From the NCBI GenBank assembly GCA_031082315.1, contig JAVHLC010000008.1, forward strand, positions 82,908 through 146,907: a DNA stretch of 64,000 nt, given 5' to 3'. The notes beneath the pieces were generated by a model, which was not told the DNA's origin, searched no databases, and saw only the letters and a list, made by a program, of their open reading frames with translations. Source of the stretch: Thermodesulfobacteriota bacterium. Its GTDB lineage: Bacteria; Desulfobacterota; QYQD01. The translations under genes and the position numbers were made by a program. Position 1 is the first letter of the stretch, and each line of letters begins with the position of its first letter. Shown here piece by piece: positions 27,094-34,919 of this stretch.

Positions 27094-28113
27094 TTATTCC
27101 CTGATTAAATCAAAATATTCAGAAAATTCACAAACGAAATTTCCACAAGATGCAACCACAACAGTATAATGAAGATCACCAATGCCCTGCGGCACATCTG
27201 TTATGCGTGGGGAGCCCTCTCTTATACGAAAAAGCTCTTCTTTAATGGTTGTATAGCTGCTGGTGTAGAGATTTGTATGAATATCCAGATATCCGGCCTC
27301 TCTGAGTGACTGTTCAAAAATATAGGCAACGGGTTTTCCTGAAAAGATGCTTCTCAGAGACAGAACAAGATCGGGCAAGGTTTCGCCGCCGCCGCCTGAT
27401 TTTCTAAGAGTAATTATAAGCAAATGCAAAGAGTTTAATCCTCGGTCATCAAGCTGACGCTCGTTATTAATCTGAACTTTGCGCGGTTCTTTTGTCATTG
27501 TTGTTTTTACTTCTACGACGTGACCTTTTATTTCAAAATCGTGGTAGTTGCGTCTGCAGCCCTTCCATGAATTAATAGCGGCCAAATACTCAGTACTTGC
27601 ATGAATCATACGCCGAAGCCACCAAAGCTCACCATACAAACCGCGCTGTTCTTCTGATGAAAGCCCTTCCTGTCCGTATTTTTCAAAGAAGCTGCTCCAT
27701 CTTGCGAGAAAGTTCGCAATTTCATTCCGCCGGCTTTCATTTGACAAGCAGCCATTGAGTGCCCGAATAAGATCATCACACACAGTTACAAAAATATCTC
27801 TGTTTTCTCTTTGCTCGAGAAAAAGTCTAATGTGAAGGGTATTTTCCTTGGGAACATCCAGAGTTAACGTCTCAAAAGCCATTCCTTTCCACTTCGGATA
27901 TTCGACTGAAAAAGAATCTCCTGCGCACCCAATCTCAACAAGTAATTCCCATACATTACCAGGGGCCACACAGCCAAGCCTGATCCCTGTTTCTGTCTCC
28001 AGGTCAAGACGGCGATATACTCGCTGATGAGATCCTGTGCCAAGCAGCAAAGTTCTCTCTAATTCTTCCCACAATTGCCTAATACGAAAATCTACGCGGT
28101 CATCTGATCCCAT
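27094..28113 (-). CDS. PD-(D/E)XK nuclease-like protein (DUF4420 type)
   Basis: A 339-residue protein whose middle contains a candidate nuclease core, YHDFEIKGHVVEVKTTMT, giving the spaced D/E...E-x-K pattern of PD-(D/E)XK enzymes. The surrounding sequence (GLYGELWWLRRM, NSWKGCRRNYHDFEIKG) is typical of the DUF4420 family that travels with Z1 proteins. Its ATG overlaps the Z1 stop codon by one base (ATGA), so translation is coupled. Inference: it is the DNA-cutting subunit of the system, partnered with the Z1 helicase-like protein. Confidence 0.85.
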   Translation of the reverse strand: MGSDDRVDFRIRQLWEELERTLLLGTGSHQRVYRRLDLETETGIRLGCVAPGNVWELLVEIGCAGDSFSVEYPKWKGMAFETLTLDVPKENTLHIRLFLEQRENRDIFVTVCDDLIRALNGCLSNESRRNEIANFLARWSSFFEKYGQEGLSSEEQRGLYGELWWLRRMIHASTEYLAAINSWKGCRRNYHDFEIKGHVVEVKTTMTKEPRKVQINNERQLDDRGLNSLHLLIITLRKSGGGGETLPDLVLSLRSIFSGKPVAYIFEQSLREAGYLDIHTNLYTSSYTTIKEELFRIREGSPRITDVPQGIGDLHYTVVVASCGNFVCEFSEYFDLIRE

Positions 28114-30911
28114 CAGTACTCCTCCATGTAGACCGGTCCGGCCCAGTACTCAATGGGTACAGCGGTATCACTAAACGGAAAACTGATGGCAAAACCAACC
28201 ACTTCCTGATCGGTTAACCCATAATTATTCTTTGGATTGTCAATATCCTTGCAGGCGGGAAGATATATTAGGATAAGTCCTCTTGTCTTCGGTCTGACAG
28301 CTCGAATGGCCAAGGATGTCGGAAGCCTGTCCGATCTCTGCTTTCCCCGGGATCGGTCAAATTCCGAAGCCCTTTCAATTTCTGGCGTCGAGAGGTCCAA
28401 TAATTCATCGGCAGGACTTGTCAGAGTCCCTATGGATATTTTGTCAGAGAGAACTTCAAGAGGAGTTCTCCTGACACATCCGATTGTATATTTTCCCAGA
28501 TGATACTTATGCTCTGCGTCATGCAGGATATTGGAAGCAATAATCACATGCCAGTCAACGAGTTCGTCGTTCTTGTTCTGCCTCTCAATGAAATCAGCAA
28601 TCCGCGCAGGATCAACAACTCTTTTTGCGACATCCTGCGTAGCGTAACTCCTCAGAAAATTCAGTACGGGGGCTGCCTGAACTTTTTCCCAGTGATATCT
28701 TGGCTTTTCTGGATCTATATCTCTCGAACAGTCCCTACCAATTTGCTGGACCAGTGTCTGAAGTGCTCTCCGGTTGTTTTCAAGATGTCGTGGATCGAAT
28801 ACAATTGTTTTGGGGAATTTGCCAGAAAATGAAATAGTGAGTTTCTCCGCATTTCTCGACTTGCCAGCCGAGGTCACTGCAAGTCTGCCCGGATGGCTTC
28901 TTGCCTTTAGACCATAATTTTCAGGGGTACTATTAATGGCGACCATATATTCAAGCTCGTTGCGTAACTCCTGATTTGCAAGTGCTATATGACGGTACCA
29001 CTCTGCCAATTCCTCCGTTGTGTATATTCTGCAAAGGTCATTATATCCTTCCCTATAACCAAACCATCGTCCCATTTGCATGAGTGTATCATACATACGG
29101 GAAGCTCTTAAATAATATGAGATTGTTAATCCATCCAATGTAAGCCCTCGGGAGAGTTTGTCGCCGCCAATGGCTATTACACTAATGCCCCTGTCTTCCC
29201 AAGATACATTCTCGCCTCTTTGAATTTTTTCTCTTGTCAGAGCATCCGCTTCCCTGTAGTCCAGAATATCTCCTATTTCTCCGTTTATACCCTTAACCTT
29301 AACCATTTTGGCAGTATTGAAGAGTTCTCTCTTAATCTCATTCCATGAAGGAGGCACTGCTTCGCTGAAGCCCCTTGTTTCCATATCTAATGAAGTTGGA
29401 ACAATATCAGTTTCCCAGATTCTCTTAAGGTCAGATAACGAATCCGAACCAGACATAATTCTGGCAATAAGTTTTCGCAATTCTTTTTCAACTAGATCCC
29501 TAATCTGCCTTTGCACTGCAGTGAAGCGGGTAACATGTATAAGCATGGAGTTATGCACGACACCTTCTTTCCTGATTCTTCTCGCAGCGCTGACGAGCAG
29601 AAAACATTTGATGGCATCTAACATCGATTCGGGCAGATCATCAACCCTCAGGTCTTTCTTGTGAGTGTCAGGAATTTTTCCTGAATGATCTCTTACATAT
29701 CTGATCAACGGAAGCGGGTCAATGCTTTCAATCCCCTGCTCAGAATCTCCTGTGATTCCGAAAAGATAATCAGGACCGATATAGTTTGTGGGCTGAGGCA
29801 AGCTTATGATGAAGTGCCGTGGGAACAGATCGTCCCCATACCTCGGGTGATAATCATCTTTGTGGATGAAAATGTTTGCATATGGAGTCGCGGTATATCC
29901 AACATAAGCACTTTTCTGAAAACCAAAGAGCAGGGTTCTTATTTGCTTATTTGTTTCGGTTGGATTCCAATCCTCAATAATCCCATTTTCGTCTCTTTCC
30001 GGTTGTTTTGTGTTAACAGACGCGAAATCACACTCGTCATCAATTAGGAGCAATGGGATATCAGGGACTACCCTTCGGTTCTCAATATCTATCGTGCCGG
30101 GAAGACTATTAAGCCAGCTGACAAGGTTCTTAAGAATTGTCACATTCTTTTTCATAATTAAAACAATCGGATCACCTGTCAGAGACGGAATTATCCCTGC
30201 TTGAGCAGCTACTGCTCTACTAAAGTCTCCATTTTGGCTACTGCTTGTAAGCGTGTTAACAATTCTGTGGTCAGAAAATATTCTTCTGACACCTATACGC
30301 CTTTCCTGTCCGGTAAGCCTCTGGATTCTATCAAGATCATAGCCAAGAAGCTCTTCGTTTAGGCGATCCTGAGTTTGACTGCGAAGACTATTATGTATCC
30401 CTGTCAGTACGACAATAAATTTATAGCCTGCATCCAAGGCCTTACATATGAGAGCAGTATAGTTAAGGGTTTTGCCCGACTGTACACTACCCATGACCAT
30501 ACCTCTCCTGTCCCACGTTCCCTCGCGAGAAGGATCTTCTAACCGGCTTATTATTTCACTTGTAAATCGGTCAAGGCTCTCGACTATGCTTGCTGTGCGG
30601 CCTTTGTAATTAATAAGGTATGTTTTAAGGTGATCCCAGAAATGCCACTGAAATTCCCTATTGATAGACATATTTGTTGACACATTAAACCACTCTTCAT
30701 GTCCCTCACTGTCTTCAAGCGTAAGGAATGAACCATCAATTGTTACAGTATGAATGCTTTCAATTTTGGAGAAAAGCTTTGCCTCGTCAATTTGCTCCTC
30801 CGGGAATGCAATGATCATTCTGCTGATAAAGTTTCTTATCTCTTCAGGTGTTACCTTTTTGTTGGCAAAATACGCATACGAAAGTTGAACAATCTGATCA
30901 AATGTATTCAT
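28113..30911 (-). CDS. Z1-domain superfamily II helicase-like protein
   Basis: A 932-residue ATPase. Walker A GSVQSGKT lies in MVMGSVQSGKTLNYTALI, the Walker B-like LLIDDECDFAS follows, then GYTATPYANIF. The Z1 signature region has IAIGGDKLSRGLTLDGL and QMGRWFGYREGYNDLCRIY with the arginine-finger motif. Length is typical for Z1 proteins. It should couple ATP hydrolysis to movement on DNA. It overlaps the ATPase gene upstream by 4 nt and the nuclease gene downstream by 1 nt, pointing to a stoichiometric complex. Confidence 0.93.
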   Translation of the reverse strand: MNTFDQIVQLSYAYFANKKVTPEEIRNFISRMIIAFPEEQIDEAKLFSKIESIHTVTIDGSFLTLEDSEGHEEWFNVSTNMSINREFQWHFWDHLKTYLINYKGRTASIVESLDRFTSEIISRLEDPSREGTWDRRGMVMGSVQSGKTLNYTALICKALDAGYKFIVVLTGIHNSLRSQTQDRLNEELLGYDLDRIQRLTGQERRIGVRRIFSDHRIVNTLTSSSQNGDFSRAVAAQAGIIPSLTGDPIVLIMKKNVTILKNLVSWLNSLPGTIDIENRRVVPDIPLLLIDDECDFASVNTKQPERDENGIIEDWNPTETNKQIRTLLFGFQKSAYVGYTATPYANIFIHKDDYHPRYGDDLFPRHFIISLPQPTNYIGPDYLFGITGDSEQGIESIDPLPLIRYVRDHSGKIPDTHKKDLRVDDLPESMLDAIKCFLLVSAARRIRKEGVVHNSMLIHVTRFTAVQRQIRDLVEKELRKLIARIMSGSDSLSDLKRIWETDIVPTSLDMETRGFSEAVPPSWNEIKRELFNTAKMVKVKGINGEIGDILDYREADALTREKIQRGENVSWEDRGISVIAIGGDKLSRGLTLDGLTISYYLRASRMYDTLMQMGRWFGYREGYNDLCRIYTTEELAEWYRHIALANQELRNELEYMVAINSTPENYGLKARSHPGRLAVTSAGKSRNAEKLTISFSGKFPKTIVFDPRHLENNRRALQTLVQQIGRDCSRDIDPEKPRYHWEKVQAAPVLNFLRSYATQDVAKRVVDPARIADFIERQNKNDELVDWHVIIASNILHDAEHKYHLGKYTIGCVRRTPLEVLSDKISIGTLTSPADELLDLSTPEIERASEFDRSRGKQRSDRLPTSLAIRAVRPKTRGLILIYLPACKDIDNPKNNYGLTDQEVVGFAISFPFSDTAVPIEYWAGPVYMEEY

Positions 30912-32476
30912 TTCTTAAACCTCTCATGGGCATGATCATCTAAGTATGCCCTGTAGGCAGGATGAGTACTGAAAATATCCATGCCACAGAGTATATCAGC
31001 GGTCTGCGCATGAGTTTTCCCCTCTCTGCGATATTTGTTGTAAAGAGCAAAGCAAATTTTAAGCAATTCTTTGGGCGGCAGATTCATGTCCGCCGGCAGG
31101 TCAGCATGGCAATCTTCATGTTCCAGCCCGTCCATGATAATGAGTCGATGGGGAACCGTACTTTCGATGACATGAAAGAGTTTTTTTGCCCAGCCCTTCT
31201 TATTGTCAACTTCTTCAAGAATTATTTTAATCACAGAGTTGTCCTGATTTATCTTGTAGAAAATCTTCTCCCCTATTTTCTTTTTAATCCACACGTCATC
31301 TGTTTGTGGCAGAATTCCCCTCTTTCTTACGGCACCAGTTCTTGCCCTGTACACTTCCGCAGCCTTCTGCCGTGTAGCCTTTGCAATTCTCAGTAATTCT
31401 GCTTTTAATCGGTCAGGAGGTATTGCAACTGCCTTTCTGACATCAATAGACCATTCATGATCCATATCGTTTGTAATGTTAACTTTTATCCTTGCCAGCT
31501 TATAGTGTTCTTCTGCTTTCAAATCAAAGTTCAGATATCCACCAGAAATGATCATCCTGCGATTACGGTAAACATAAAAACCCTGCTGCGCATTCCAACC
31601 TTTTGGTCCTGAGCCATGAGTGCTCTCAGATTCACTTCTTTTAGATACGTGAGGCAAAACATAGGGAATTACTGAAACCTTACTATCTTCATATTTTTCA
31701 GAAGAAAGCTCCTGAGTAAAATCATTTTTTCTAAGATATGGATCCCAGGGTTCACATTTAGCCACGCCGAGAAAAATATTTATCTTTTTTGGATGATGTT
31801 CAAGGTACTGATGAAAAACCATTTCAAGATACTCCTTAACAGTAATGAATTTGTCGAGAAATGCCTCCTCAGCGTTATAAGTGGTTGTCTCAGATGTCTC
31901 ATCAATACGATCAAGATTCCGCCAAAGAACAATTGTTCCACTCCCGAGTTCATTAATCCCTGAAAGAAGATTCATGGCATCAGTGGGCGGAGTTTTGCCT
32001 AGGAGCCAGTTACGCGCTGTCTGAACTTTGTCGAGATCCCAGAATCTGGTCGAGATTTTGCCATCTTTCGTTTTTGTCATGACAGTTAAAAGCTTGCATT
32101 GAGAAAAAGATGCTGTCTTTAGCCCTAACCCGAATCTTCCTAAGTCTCTTAAATCCCGTTCTTCCAAGGGGCTTTGAGTTCCCAGCCTCATAGCTTCAAC
32201 CAGCCGATCTTCTGTCATTCCTGTTCCATCATCCGTAATACGAATCCATGGGTTACCATCATTCCATGCGTATTCAATCCAAAGATTTTTTGCACCAGCA
32301 AAGATACTGTTATCAATAAGATCAGCAACAGCCATGCTGAGGTCATAACCAAACGCCCTCAGTGAGTGTATCATTGCCTCAGCCCGGGGCGGACATTCTT
32401 CGAAATTCTCTTCGGCGTATGCTATTTCTGTTCGTGGAGGCTTTGTTTTCATAAATCCCTGTCGCTTACTCATCAC
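30908..32476 (-). CDS. GHKL ATPase, MORC/MutL-like
   Basis: A 522-residue protein with an N-terminal Bergerat ATP-binding fold: motif I AVADLIDNSIFAGAK, motif II ITDDGTGM, and motif III GRFGLGLKTASFSQ. An S5-like transducer follows (about 280-400, with QGFYVYRNRRMIISGGYLN). The C-terminal part is unassigned. This pattern matches prokaryotic MORC-type ATPases found beside DNA methylases and Z1 proteins. ATP-driven dimer closure around DNA is the expected mechanism. Its start overlaps the methyltransferase stop by 4 nt. Confidence 0.87.
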   Translation of the reverse strand: MMSKRQGFMKTKPPRTEIAYAEENFEECPPRAEAMIHSLRAFGYDLSMAVADLIDNSIFAGAKNLWIEYAWNDGNPWIRITDDGTGMTEDRLVEAMRLGTQSPLEERDLRDLGRFGLGLKTASFSQCKLLTVMTKTKDGKISTRFWDLDKVQTARNWLLGKTPPTDAMNLLSGINELGSGTIVLWRNLDRIDETSETTTYNAEEAFLDKFITVKEYLEMVFHQYLEHHPKKINIFLGVAKCEPWDPYLRKNDFTQELSSEKYEDSKVSVIPYVLPHVSKRSESESTHGSGPKGWNAQQGFYVYRNRRMIISGGYLNFDLKAEEHYKLARIKVNITNDMDHEWSIDVRKAVAIPPDRLKAELLRIAKATRQKAAEVYRARTGAVRKRGILPQTDDVWIKKKIGEKIFYKINQDNSVIKIILEEVDNKKGWAKKLFHVIESTVPHRLIIMDGLEHEDCHADLPADMNLPPKELLKICFALYNKYRREGKTHAQTADILCGMDIFSTHPAYRAYLDDHAHERFKK

Positions 32477-33780
32477 CTCAGATGCACGACAAGCTTTTTG
32501 GCAATTTTTTCTATCATGAGAGGAGGAACAGCGTTCCCGATTTGCCTGTAGGCAGGTGTTCTGATTTGCCCCTCCCTGGTCCCCTCGAAATAATAGTCGT
32601 CAGGAAAAGATTGCAGCCTCGCGGCCTCCCGCACCGAGATCGAGCGGTTTTGTTCTATGTCTGGATGAATGTAGTAATGACCGTCCTTTGCAAGATGAGC
32701 CACAATAGTCTGAGAATACGGCATGTCTTCAACCACGACCTTGAATCTGTCAGTGAATGATTTTCTGTTCTTGTGAGTCTTAAGTTTTTCCGGAAGATCA
32801 TTGTAGTCAAGTCGTATCCTGTCTGTGTTCCACTTCTCGACGGTGATTCTGTAAATCTCCTTGTCCTGTTCAGTATGCGGCCTTGTGACATGCTGGGTCA
32901 GAACATCAATTCCATTCCTTATTTTTGCAAAACGAAGATAATCGTTCATTGTTTCAGTGTATCGGAGATATTTGTCCTTGCCGTCTCCTGCCTGTAATTT
33001 AGGCAGGTCACTGAATATCGAGTTTACCTTATATTCGAAATTGACCCGGCCAGCCAATTCACCGATCGAAGGATTGAGGTCTTTTTTCCACCCTATTATT
33101 ATTAGTCGCCTTCTGTTCTGAAGCACCCCGAATTCGTTCGCGTTTACAATAGACGGTTCAACAATGTACCCGAGCCGTCTGAAATATCTCTGAATGTTCT
33201 TGAAATATTTGCCATTTTCGGCGGATAACAGCCCGAGCACATTTTCAAAAACAAACAATCTGGGGTTGTATTTCTTCAGAAACCTCCCGTACTGAACGTA
33301 CAGATAGCTTCTCGGGTCTCCCTGCATTCCATTTTCATGACGTGCCCGACCTACTACAGAATATGCCTGACATGGAGGACCACCCACGATAACATCGATA
33401 TCCTGTCTCTCAGCCAGTTTTTCAATGATCCGGAAAATCTTCTGATTATTTTGGTCACCAATGGGAAGATTTATTACGGATTCGAGAATGTGAGGAGGAA
33501 TGAATGAATAGAGCTCATTCCTGCTTATTTCACCCTTAAGATATTTGACATAGACATCGGCTTTATTATTCTCTGTTAGGTAATAACAGGACAGTCTTGT
33601 TTTGAGGGTATAACATGCAGCGGGATCCACTTCTACATGTGCTACAGGTTCAAGGCCAGCCCTCTTAAACCCTTCTGAAAAACCACCTGCCCCCGCAAAC
33701 AAGTCAATGTATCTCATTTCCTCAGTCTCATTGCTATCTGGTTCAGGGTTCTTTCTCTGTTCTTTGGTCTTAATCTGCAT
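32473..33780 (-). CDS. dcm: DNA (cytosine-5) methyltransferase
   Basis: A 435-residue C5 methylase with the motifs in order: I DLFAGAGGFSEGF (AdoMet binding), IV GGPPCQAYS with the catalytic Cys, VI FENV, VIII QNRRRL, and X AYRQIGNAVPP. The region between VIII and X is the target recognition domain, so the recognition site cannot be read directly. It would mark host DNA as self. Its 5' end overlaps vsr by 67 nt in another frame, and its 3' end overlaps the ATPase gene by 4 nt. Confidence 0.95.
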   Translation of the reverse strand: MQIKTKEQRKNPEPDSNETEEMRYIDLFAGAGGFSEGFKRAGLEPVAHVEVDPAACYTLKTRLSCYYLTENNKADVYVKYLKGEISRNELYSFIPPHILESVINLPIGDQNNQKIFRIIEKLAERQDIDVIVGGPPCQAYSVVGRARHENGMQGDPRSYLYVQYGRFLKKYNPRLFVFENVLGLLSAENGKYFKNIQRYFRRLGYIVEPSIVNANEFGVLQNRRRLIIIGWKKDLNPSIGELAGRVNFEYKVNSIFSDLPKLQAGDGKDKYLRYTETMNDYLRFAKIRNGIDVLTQHVTRPHTEQDKEIYRITVEKWNTDRIRLDYNDLPEKLKTHKNRKSFTDRFKVVVEDMPYSQTIVAHLAKDGHYYIHPDIEQNRSISVREAARLQSFPDDYYFEGTREGQIRTPAYRQIGNAVPPLMIEKIAKKLVVHLR

Positions 33781-34130
33781 TCAAAAATAGTCAGGATTTT
33801 CCAGCCCAGCTTCTTTAATTTTGTCGTGTTTTCAGCATCAACCTGTCTGTTCCGGTTAATTTTCTCAATCCACCATTTGGTGCGGGTTTTTGGTATCACA
33901 AAATATTTGCATCCCTCATGACCATGCCAGAAGCATCCATGGATAAATATAACTGTTTTGTATTTTGGGAAAACAAGGTCAGGCTTGCCAGGCAGTTTAG
34001 CATCATAAAGTTTATATCGGAAGCCTTTTCCGAAAAGGAACTTTCTTACAAGGATTTCCGGCCCTGTGTCTTTGCTCCTGATCCTTGACATATTGAAGCT
34101 TCTGGTTTTTCTGTCATGAACATCTGTCAT
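33714..34130 (-). CDS. vsr: Very short patch repair endonuclease Vsr
   Basis: A 138-residue mismatch endonuclease that nicks at T:G mismatches formed when 5-methylcytosine deaminates. It has RSFNMSRIRSKDTGPE, a catalytic-acid segment GKPDLVFPKYKTVIF, and HGCFWHGHEGC with His and Cys residues typical of the active site and zinc site. It is the first gene of the operon, directly overlapping the C5 methylase, which makes biological sense as protection against methylation-linked mutation. No strong ribosome site precedes the ATG, and the transcript leader is short. Confidence 0.94.
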   Translation of the reverse strand: MTDVHDRKTRSFNMSRIRSKDTGPEILVRKFLFGKGFRYKLYDAKLPGKPDLVFPKYKTVIFIHGCFWHGHEGCKYFVIPKTRTKWWIEKINRNRQVDAENTTKLKKLGWKILTIFECRLRPKNRERTLNQIAMRLRK

Positions 34131-34164
34131 AAAGGATATTCTCTAACCAATCTGGAGAAGAATC

Positions 34165-34194
34165 ATAATAGGTTAATTCAGGTATTTTTGTCAA
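34165..34194 (-). promoter_or_regulatory. Probable sigma70 promoter of the defence operon
   Basis: On the minus strand, perfect TTGACA (34189-34194), an 18-base spacer and TATTAT (34165-34170), about 35 bases upstream of the vsr ATG. No operator-like palindrome and no regulator gene is adjacent, suggesting constitutive expression. Confidence 0.75.
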
Positions 34195-34204
34195 GAATCA
34201 CTAA

Positions 34205-34238
34205 AATATGGCGGGGAATTTGCGAAGTATCGGTAAGA
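34205..34238 (+). repeat. Diverged copy of the ppiD 3' end, direct repeat partner B
   Basis: In plus-strand frame this reads YGGEFAKYR then TAA, against YGEEFEKYR then TAA at the end of ppiD. The DNA differs at three positions across about 32 bases. It has no gene body in front of it; the defence operon promoter lies immediately to the left. Confidence 0.65.
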
Positions 34239-34245
34239 TTTAACT

Positions 34246-34345
34246 GCTCACCGCAGAGGCGCAAAGGACGCAGAACATATGGGTTTTAAAAGATAAGAGA
34301 TAAAAGGTGCTTTCTTGGCGTACTTTACGGCTTTGCGGAAAAAAT
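34246..34345. repeat. Palindromic element right of the defence operon
   Basis: CACCGCAGAGGCGCAAAGG on the left and TACGGCTTTGCGGA on the right can partly pair around a loop, as in the other CGCAGAG-type elements. No gene is present. Confidence 0.5.
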
Positions 34346-34353
34346 AGCGGAAA

Positions 34354-34542
34354 CTATTTGGACGGGCCAAGCACCGTGTTCTTGATGCTTGAATATATCT
34401 TCTGGAAGTTTTCCTCAAAAGAGGTGGGTGAGACGCGGCCGGTCTCGATAAACTTTATGACTATCTCCTTGGCGGCCCGGAGGATGACCTCATCGTCTGC
34501 CGTTAACTTTTCATATTTTTTTTCTTTTTGTTCCTTAGTCAT
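34354..34542 (-). CDS. Small conserved-looking protein of unknown function
   Basis: A 62-residue, highly charged, probably helical protein (ADDEVILRAAKEIVIKF, then GRVSPTSFEENFQKIYSSIK). No signal peptide or membrane segment is seen. It is followed by a repeat element and preceded by a terminator hairpin. I do not recognise a named family. The amphipathic helix pattern and codon use look coding, but the ribosome site is weak. Confidence 0.55.
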   Translation of the reverse strand: MTKEQKEKKYEKLTADDEVILRAAKEIVIKFIETGRVSPTSFEENFQKIYSSIKNTVLGPSK

Positions 34543-34564
34543 GTCCGGACCCGGGCAAGTAATA

Positions 34565-34613
34565 AAGCCTCTGCTGTTTTGGAAGAAGGCGGTTGCTTTC
34601 AGCAGAGGCTTTT
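34565..34613 (-). terminator. Terminator hairpin after tRNA-Ala
   Basis: AGCCTCTGCTG and CAGCAGAGGCT form an 11-bp stem with a loop of about 23 bases. Read on the minus strand it is followed by TTTATT; it lies about 50 nt after the tRNA 3' end. Confidence 0.7.
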
Positions 34614-34660
34614 ATCATGGCAGGAAAAACCGTTTGGCAGCCTTCCCTGAACCCAAAATT

Positions 34661-34736
<76 letters not shown>

Positions 34737-34919
34737 ACAAGGCAGTGTATTAAATAGCCTCCTAATTAACACCGACAAGGCTTTTCTGTCAAGGGGTTTA
34801 TATCAGATCGGGACATTTCCAGCCTGGCCTGACACCGGGCGTTTTTCGCTTGACAAGCTACCTTGTTGTGATAGCTTTACAACCCTATCTGATTGTTGTG
34901 CTTTTTGCGGAGGGAATAC
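34737..34919. other. Spacer upstream of ileS
   Basis: No gene or tRNA is visible. A TTGACA at about 34853 (GCTTGACAAGC) followed by TTGTGATAG is a possible ileS promoter. No convincing T-box leader is seen. Confidence 0.35.

Noticed and set aside
34737..34919. T-box riboswitch before ileS
   Set aside because: The spacer is short, and neither a T-box sequence nor a specifier hairpin with a following terminator could be found.
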